Source: Ignavibacteriales bacterium
Lineage (GTDB): Bacteria; Bacteroidota; Ignavibacteria; Ignavibacteriales; Ignavibacteriaceae
Reading direction: 5' to 3'
NCBI GenBank assembly: GCA_016709155.1
Contig: JADJEI010000001.1
Location: 682,001-746,000 of the forward strand
Length of the DNA stretch: 64,000 bases
Shown in pieces: positions 58,649 to 64,000 of this stretch (the first letter of the stretch is position 1; every line of letters begins with the position of its first letter). The notes under the pieces are model-generated. The model was not told the DNA's origin, made no database searches, and saw only the letters and a program-made list of their open reading frames with translations. Made by a program: the position numbers and the translations under genes.

Positions 58649-59293
58649 TTAAAGATCAAATTTATTTTTTTCGGGGTCGTAAGAAACTTCAAGTGTTCGA
58701 GGATCAACTTTATCTTCCTCATCTTCCCAATCATATTTTTTCGGCGGATCAATTTTTCGATAAATGAATGCAGAAATAATTCCCGATAATGCACCAAATG
58801 CGTGTGATTCCCATGAAATATTTTCCTGACCCGGAAAGATTCCCCAAACAAGTCCGCCGTAAAGAAAAATTACTACCAACGCAAGTGAAATAGATTTGTT
58901 GTCTCTCCTGAATAATCCGCTGAAAAAAATAAACGCAACAAACCCATAAACAATTCCGCTGGCACCAATGTGATATGCCGTTCGAGCGAACATCCAAACT
59001 AAACTACCGGTTAGGAGATAGACAAGCAGAATGACTTTGTAAGCGGCATGAGGATAGAAATAAAACACACCGTAGCCAAGCACTATTAGTGGAAGTGTAT
59101 TAGAAAATAAATGGCTGAAATTTTCATGGATGAGAGGCGAAAAAAAAATTCCAACCAATCCACTGATTTCTCTTGGCAGAACACCGAGAGTAACAAAACT
59201 TAAATTAAATAGAACTGATACTAAATAAACTATCCAAATTACAATCGGAAATATCAGCGGGATCAGAAATTTTTTTCTTAGAATATTCTGCAT
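58649..59293 (-). CDS. Rhomboid-family intramembrane serine protease
   Basis: 214 residues, six TM helices. The catalytic Ser is in GASGIVYG and the His in WESHAFGALSG; HENFSHLFSNT is the typical loop-1/TM2 motif. A charged cytoplasmic tail follows (DWEDEEDK). It sits 15 bases after the carboxypeptidase gene. Confidence 0.9.
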   Translation of the reverse strand: MQNILRKKFLIPLIFPIVIWIVYLVSVLFNLSFVTLGVLPREISGLVGIFFSPLIHENFSHLFSNTLPLIVLGYGVFYFYPHAAYKVILLVYLLTGSLVWMFARTAYHIGASGIVYGFVAFIFFSGLFRRDNKSISLALVVIFLYGGLVWGIFPGQENISWESHAFGALSGIISAFIYRKIDPPKKYDWEDEEDKVDPRTLEVSYDPEKNKFDL

Positions 59294-59308
59294 CTGATGA
59301 CAATCTGC

Positions 59309-61338
59309 TTATCTCATCAGAATAAATTTTTTAACTTCAGAAAATTCACCAGCCTTTAATTGATACAGATAAACACCGCTTGATAATGTAGAATTTACAA
59401 TATATAATTTTGTGTGATTCCCAGCTTCCTGATATTCATTAACCAGCGATTCTATTTCTTCACCAAGGGAATTGAATATTTTTAATTGGACTAATCCACC
59501 AGCAGGTAACTGCCAACTGATAATAGTACTCGGGTTAAATGGATTTGGATAATTCTGTTCAAGCGAAAATATTGAAGGAGAATTAATTTCAACTTCAATA
59601 TTATTTGAATATTCAAAGCTTCCATCAAAATCAATTTGCTTTAATCTGTATTGATATTTTCCTGATGATAGATTCTCATCTTTAAAAGAATAGGTTTGTT
59701 TTTCCGAAGTAGTTCCGTGACCCGGAATAAAACCAATTATTTGCCAATCTTCATTGCTGACTGAAGTCTTTGGACTGAGGACTTGTTCTTTTTCAATTTC
59801 AAATCCACTATTGTTAATCTCGGTTGCAGTTTGCCAATTCAAAATAATATCGCTTCCAAAATTATTTGCAGAAAAGGAAATCAACTCTACAGGAACCGGA
59901 TCGGGAACAAGAGAAACATTCAGAGCTGTGGAAGAATAATTTGTCACTGAAACATTGGTCATTGTTTTGCTTAAGTGATCAGGAGCAGAAAAAGTAATAT
60001 CATAATTTCCCTGCATTATCATTCTTCTATAAAATCCATTTATTGAATCGGAAGAAATAACAGTGTGTTCATCGTCGTGATTTTCGATTGTAATCAAAGC
60101 ACGAAGAGGATTGCCGAGCGTATCAGTTACAAATCCGCCGATACCGTAAAGAGTCTGCTGCATAAAATTAATAAATGAACGCTTATTATATTCCCAATGA
60201 GCCGGCAGTTGATTTGCCGGAAGAAGTTTTATATCAGATAATTCAATTGTGACTTCACGACCGCCGCGGAAGTAAGTCAGATAATCCTGTCTGCCGCCGT
60301 GAATAACATACCACGCACCGCCGTTCGTAATTCCGTCATCGAAGCCGGACATGTAATTGGAGGGGGCATGAGTTTGAACTGTGTCGGCATATTCATGGGA
60401 AGTAAACTGAAACCACTCTTCATCAGCGTGTGAAATAAAATCAGGATAAACATTTGACCATGTGTCCCAGGCATAATTTACAACCTCAGCGCCGCCGTGA
60501 AAATTTGCAGAGAGAATAAAATTATTCGAATCAATAATATTTTTCATCACAGTTGTTTCCGGCTGCTGATTCGGATTAACTCCGTTTTCAGGATCGGGAA
60601 AATTTCTGTTCAAGTCGTAACCATTTTGGTTGTAGCGAATAGCACCGTTCACTGTATTATTCCCGCCGTGATAAGTGCCGTCAGGGTTTGCAAGCGGGTT
60701 GATCCATATTTCTGAATTATTAATCAGATCGGTGATCTCAGCATCAGCGCCGTAGCTTGTAAGAAGTGAGTCAATCAATCTCAGCATTAAAACATAGCCG
60801 GTGGTTTCATCGCCATGCATTGTTGACGAATACATAAACTGAGGTTCGGTTTCTTTATCATTAATATTGTCGGAAATTTTAACGAATAATATTTTTCTAT
60901 TCATCACAGAATTGCCTGCATCAATCACCTGGCAGATGGAAGGGTAATCAGCAACGAACTGATTCATCATTGCAATGTAAGCATCGTAGGTGGGGTAAGT
61001 GTTCCAATCATTTACGCCGTCTATTGTGTTGCTCATCGAGACGTTTTCAACTATTCCGGGTTTTGGAAGGATGGTGTATGATAGTTGTAAGTCAGGAATT
61101 GGTTGAACTCGTTTTCATTTGCGTAAGCATAAACTTTCAATCCTTCAACATTATCAATGGAGATGATGTTTGTAAGTCCGCGCAGTTCTTCTATTGAATT
61201 AACATTAAATAAAAAATACACTTCAATATTTTTTTTGAAGTATTCCGAATCCAAATTTTGGGAATAGGCAGAAACTGAAATGAGCAAAGCTAAAACGTAA
61301 GTGTGGAAGCTAACCACTTTGTGGAAATATCTGAACAT
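59309..61338 (-). CDS. Secreted M14 zinc carboxypeptidase with T9SS sorting domain (one frameshift)
   Basis: About 676 residues when repaired. The first frame (to 61051) gives a signal peptide (YVLALLISVSAYSQ) and pro-region ending FLTYNYHT. The second gives the catalytic domain: MHGDETTGYVLMLRLID (zinc His/Glu), NPLANPDGT, NRNFPDP, NFHGGAEVVNYAWDT and REVTIELSD with the catalytic Glu. A carboxypeptidase-regulatory-like domain, PVELISF module and T9SS domain (YPNPFNPSTIISW) follow. Adding one base near 61075 gives YHTTILPKPGIVENVS. Start at 61338 is favoured by CGGAG 5 bases upstream over ATG 61362. It heads the operon. Confidence 0.88.
59745..59785 (-). repeat. In-frame heptanucleotide repeat, decayed copy
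   Basis: The coding strand reads AGTCCTC, AGTCCAA, AGACTTC, AGTCAGC, AATGAAG, the same 7-base period and position as in three other T9SS genes. This gene lacks the 29-bp palindrome. Confidence 0.5.
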
Positions 61339-61543
61339 AAAAACTCCGGCGATGTTTTTCATAATATCTAAAATTTACTTACGCCAATATAACCAAACAG
61401 AATTTTAGTGCATTAATGAAAAAAAGCTGTATAGTAAAAGCAAGGTGCCTCTGATCAATTATTACGAAAATGCTTTCGAATAAATAAAATGGCGCAATCA
61501 ATTTGTATTACTCCCCGCCAACCTTACAACATCAAAAAAATAA

Positions 61544-61774
61544 GATTTTGAGCACTCTACGCGACCTTGGAAGACGACTACGCTAAACCGGTAAATGTCG
61601 CTGCGGAGTTGGTAGATGCCTATGCACGTTTGGTAGATGTCTCCATGAGTTGCGTAAATGTCTCCACAAGTTGCGGGCATATTGACGAAGGTTTGGGAGA
61701 TGAGTACGCCGAGTTTTTACATATCTACCGGCGATTGGTAGATAAGTACGCACGGACAGAAGATGACTCCGGGG
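61544..61774. repeat. Degenerate 21-bp tandem repeat array, about 11 units
   Basis: Successive 21-base units include AGTTGGTAGATGCCTATGCA-C, GTTTGGTAGATGTCTCCATG-A, GTTTGGGAGATGAGTACGCC-G and GATTGGTAGATAAGTACGCA-C. Shared core GGTAGATG followed by CTACGCAC. Ten units from 61565 to 61774 keep exact phase with no spacer; 61544-61564 is a weak first unit, and weaker ones continue right. The array is about 50% G+C by hand count, richer than its surroundings. The minus strand reads as heptapeptides like GDIYATH, the plus strand as LVDAYAR. Confidence 0.75.
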
Positions 61775-61946
61775 AGCCGTAGAGAGTTATGAAACGAAGG
61801 AAGACCCCAACAAATTTAGCTGTAGATGAATATTAGGCTAAGTATTTGAGAACGAGGCTGCGAATTTGACTACGGAGAGATGTTTTTGTGTATGGGACAG
61901 CGTAGAAGGGAATATTGATTTCGAATAGATAAAAATTGTTAACAAA

Positions 61947-61969
61947 TCTCCGATGGCAATGCCATCGGA
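61947..61969. repeat. Perfect 11-bp hairpin, REP-like
   Basis: CTCCGATGGCA and TGCCATCGGAG enclose a single A. It lies 27 bases after the minus-strand stop at 61996 and may act as terminator, though no T-run follows on that strand. Confidence 0.6.
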
Positions 61970-61995
61970 GGTTTAGAAGTAGGTTTATTATTTAA

Positions 61996-63684
61996 TTATT
62001 TTATCAATAGCATCTGCTTGGATTCGTTGAAAAGAATTTTTCCATACTTCATTGCGGTGATTCTGTAAATGTAAACTCCGCTTGAAAGAGTGCTTGCATC
62101 AAAAGTCATTTCAAAAATTCCTGTTTCTAGTTCTTCATTTACCAAATTTGCTACTTCTCTGCCAAGAACATCATAAACTTTAAGGGTTACAAAACTCTTT
62201 TCTGGAATTGCGAAACTGATTGTTGTGCTTGGGTTGAATGGGTTGGGGTAGTTTTGAGAAAGTATATGACTTTTTGGAATGGCGGGAACATAATTATTAT
62301 TCTTTATTGATGTTATTATTTCACCGAGGTTTCCGTTCTTACTTATTTGTTGAGCCAATATCCCCCCCCAGGGGGCATCGTTTTCAAAAACTACTATTGC
62401 GCCATAATTGCCATCTGAAACTATCTGTGATAGCCCAGGAGTTAAATTAGTTACTGCAATATCAGTATCACCCCAAACTTTGTAACCAAATTTATCTATT
62501 CTTTGTGCATAAAGACCTGAAGGAATTCTCCCAAGATAATATAGTAGAATATTTGAATTCACTTCACTTTCTAATAATCCATGATCTCCTTTCGACGAGA
62601 TTTCATTTGACACTTTAAGATTATCACTCCATAGTTTATAACCTGAAAGATCAAATCTCTGAACAAATAAATCGTCTACAGGATACCATCCATTATCCCA
62701 GGAAGCTGTAACAGTATTATCTGAATTTAATAATAAATCTGCAGGATTAGGGTTAATATTAGTAACACTATCATCCAGCACTATTCCATCTTCACCCCAG
62801 AGTTTTTCGCCTGAATGGGATATGCGATTTAGGATTAATTTTTTGACCGAAATTTGTCTAACAGCACTAAGGATCAATCCTCCTTCGCCATCCTTTATCC
62901 ATTTTTCATACTCTAAATTTTCTTTGAGTGTCCACTTCAAAATTCCCGTACTGTCATAATGCTCTATAAAATGTTTTCCTTCATACGGATATTGTAGAAA
63001 AATTCCACCGCTATCATCCGAAATAATTTTGATCCCGAAGGAGTCTAAAACACTATCGGCTACTAAAATTCCATTTTCTCCCCAAAGCCTTTCTCCATTT
63101 TTGGAAATATGCTGAATATATAATTTATGTGTATATGACCCCCCCCCAGGAATTGAGAAATCCCAGAAACAAAAAATTCCACCATTTTCATCAATACAAA
63201 AGTCAGTGGAACCGTTTGTAAATTTTGTTGTATCAGTTCTTAATTTTATCCCGGCTTCGCCCCAAAGTTTTTTCCCATCATTGTCAAGCTTTTGGACATA
63301 GGGTTCTGTAAGTATGATTTGATTGAAGGAAGAATCAAAATAGACTTCCCCAGCAGAATAGCAAACTAGTGTGGAGTTAGAGTCTCCTAAAAAAATATCA
63401 ACAGGATAATTGCTATTGCCAATTTCCGAAATAACGATTGCAGAATTCCATTTTAAGGACCCTAAACTATCAATCTGTTGAAAATATAAGTTAGTAGTAT
63501 CATAGTTAAAATTCTGGAATGAAATGGATGCGCCCCCCCTGCCATCCTGGCAGGCAATAACATTTACACCCCAATCCGAAACCCGTGTGTTTACATAAGG
63601 ATCGTCACTCCATTGGCTAAAACTGGCAGAATTCTGGATTAGGATGAAAGAAATAATATTTATTATCAAAAATAAGTTTCTCAT
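61996..63684 (-). CDS. Secreted repeat protein with T9SS sorting domain
   Basis: 562 residues. Signal peptide to SFSQW, then about eight propeller-like repeats of the form LWGENGI.L.....ISDDSGGIFL..., each starting KLWG/LKW and carrying DGxGG. The sorting domain is YPNPFNPSTTISFAIPE ... MLLIK. It lacks the PVEL module, the heptanucleotide repeat and the 29-bp palindrome seen in the others. Role unknown. Confidence 0.82.
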   Translation of the reverse strand: MRNLFLIINIISFILIQNSASFSQWSDDPYVNTRVSDWGVNVIACQDGRGGASISFQNFNYDTTNLYFQQIDSLGSLKWNSAIVISEIGNSNYPVDIFLGDSNSTLVCYSAGEVYFDSSFNQIILTEPYVQKLDNDGKKLWGEAGIKLRTDTTKFTNGSTDFCIDENGGIFCFWDFSIPGGGSYTHKLYIQHISKNGERLWGENGILVADSVLDSFGIKIISDDSGGIFLQYPYEGKHFIEHYDSTGILKWTLKENLEYEKWIKDGEGGLILSAVRQISVKKLILNRISHSGEKLWGEDGIVLDDSVTNINPNPADLLLNSDNTVTASWDNGWYPVDDLFVQRFDLSGYKLWSDNLKVSNEISSKGDHGLLESEVNSNILLYYLGRIPSGLYAQRIDKFGYKVWGDTDIAVTNLTPGLSQIVSDGNYGAIVVFENDAPWGGILAQQISKNGNLGEIITSIKNNNYVPAIPKSHILSQNYPNPFNPSTTISFAIPEKSFVTLKVYDVLGREVANLVNEELETGIFEMTFDASTLSSGVYIYRITAMKYGKILFNESKQMLLIK

Positions 63685-63719
63685 AATCGTTCCGTTTTAA
63701 ATTCTCAAAATCAAATATT

Positions 63720-63750
63720 CAGCGGCACAGAAACATTACCTGTGCCGCTG
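63720..63750 (-). terminator. Hairpin after the truncated T9SS gene
   Basis: CAGCGGCACAG and CTGTGCCGCTG form an 11-bp stem around AAACATTAC. It lies just after the minus-strand stop at 63759; the T-tract on that side is weak, while the plus-strand side has TTTTT. Confidence 0.55.
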
Positions 63751-63758
63751 CTGTGTTT

Positions 63759-64000
63759 TTATTTAATCAGTATAATCTTCTGTGTATTAACATAACTTCC
63801 AGAAACGAATCTAACAAGGTAAACTCCGGAGGGTATTGCTTCACCTTCAAAGGGCACAATATGTCTTCCTGCCGGGAGTGTATGATTCACTAATGTCTTG
63901 ATTTCTTCGCCGATAGAATTAAAAACTTTCAAAGAAACTGAAGTAAACTCAGGCAAATCAAACACAATGTTTGTGTTTGGATTGAACGGGTTGGGGTAAT
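63759..64000 (-). CDS. C-terminal part of a T9SS cargo protein, cut by the window end
   Basis: The open frame runs to the last base of the window and reads YPNPFNPNTNIVFDLPEFTS ... GVYLVRFVSGSYVNTQKIILIK, a complete T9SS type A sorting domain. The body lies outside the window. Confidence 0.85.
   Translation of the reverse strand, partial: YPNPFNPNTNIVFDLPEFTSVSLKVFNSIGEEIKTLVNHTLPAGRHIVPFEGEAIPSGVYLVRFVSGSYVNTQKIILIK

Larger units (their letters stand above)
61363..61995. other. 633-bp intergenic region with 21-bp tandem array and REP hairpin
   Basis: 61363-61543 shows nothing recognisable. 61544-61774 is a tandem array, decaying to about 61880. 61947-61969 is a hairpin. The two small overlapping ORFs that span the array on opposite strands are by-products of the 21-base period. 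Confidence 0.65.

Noticed and set aside
59309..61036. Carboxypeptidase gene starting at 61036 without export signal
   Set aside because: The adjacent frame upstream supplies the signal peptide and pro-region, and one base restores continuity.
61544..61774. CRISPR array
   Set aside because: The 21-base units are contiguous with no unique spacers, and no cas genes are nearby.
61498..61782. Two small protein genes (minus 61498-61680, plus 61567-61782)
   Set aside because: Both arise from the 21-base period, which keeps frames open in both directions; no ribosome sites or signal peptides support them.
1..64000. tRNA and rRNA genes
   Set aside because: I looked for T-arm motifs and CCA-proximal patterns in the intergenic regions and saw none; a covariance search would be decisive.
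1..64000. Prophage, plasmid or complete insertion sequence
   Set aside because: No integrase, transposase, replication or phage structural gene is visible; only non-autonomous repeats are present.

Overview
The window looks like low-G+C chromosome from a member of the Ignavibacteria (FCB / Bacteroidota-Chlorobiota group). The reason is the abundance of secreted proteins that end in a type IX secretion (T9SS) type A sorting domain with the motif YPNPFNPTT, often preceded by a module starting PVEL.SF and containing NNSGFEIE. A PorV/PorQ-like outer-membrane protein and a PorZ-like propeller protein are also present. The lineage is inferred from these families, not from a marker gene.

Layout. 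1-6.3 kb: two tandem T9SS cargo proteins, then a PIG-L deacetylase and a nucleotide-sugar dehydratase/epimerase. 6.5-18.8 kb: M64 peptidase, CotH/lamin-tail protein, a cyclic-2,3-diphosphoglycerate synthetase homologue, a PorV-like protein framed by a direct repeat, a T9SS propeller-like protein behind a broken small gene, and a large sialidase-fold T9SS protein. 19-24.2 kb: glycosyltransferase plus methyltransferase, then a nucleoside-salvage operon (cdd, tdk, CNT transporter, pnp). 24.7-27.9 kb: secD-secF. 28-37.7 kb: a signalling block with a five-gene partner-switching operon (three SpoIIE/PP2C phosphatases, one RsbW-like kinase, one STAS protein), an ECF sigma / anti-sigma pair with a sigma-E-like promoter, and a second STAS gene. 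37.7-46 kb: purA, a histidine kinase, two tandem small-RNA-like units, aroK-aroB, a beta-barrel protein and a PpiD/SurA-like foldase. 46-55.5 kb: Crp/Fnr regulator, PHP phosphoesterase, PorZ-like protein, ABC-F ATPase, ROK kinase, rsmA, PAP2-family protein, menG/ubiE. 55.5-61.3 kb: a minus-strand operon (M14 carboxypeptidase, rhomboid, AhpD-like, amidohydrolase, rdgB, lipoprotein). 61.4-64 kb: a 21-bp tandem-repeat array and two more T9SS cargo genes, the last cut by the window edge.

Sequence quality. Seven genes (2053-4502, 28009-30566, 37322-37662, 39091-40298, 40887-41986, 50047-51986, 59309-61338) each become full-length family members if one base is added, several at A or C runs. All are deletions, which points to consensus base-calling errors more than to biology. 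I annotate the joined genes.

The most unusual items are: two tandem homologous small-RNA-like units with a shared CCCTCC (anti-Shine-Dalgarno-like) motif (40.5-40.9 kb); a degenerate 21-bp tandem array open in both directions (61.56-61.77 kb); a 29-bp palindrome inserted in frame, in both orientations, inside the T9SS sorting domain of three genes; heptanucleotide repeats inside coding sequence; a 332-bp MITE-like element with nested hairpins (45.7-46.0 kb); and a 23-bp direct repeat bracketing the PorV-like gene.
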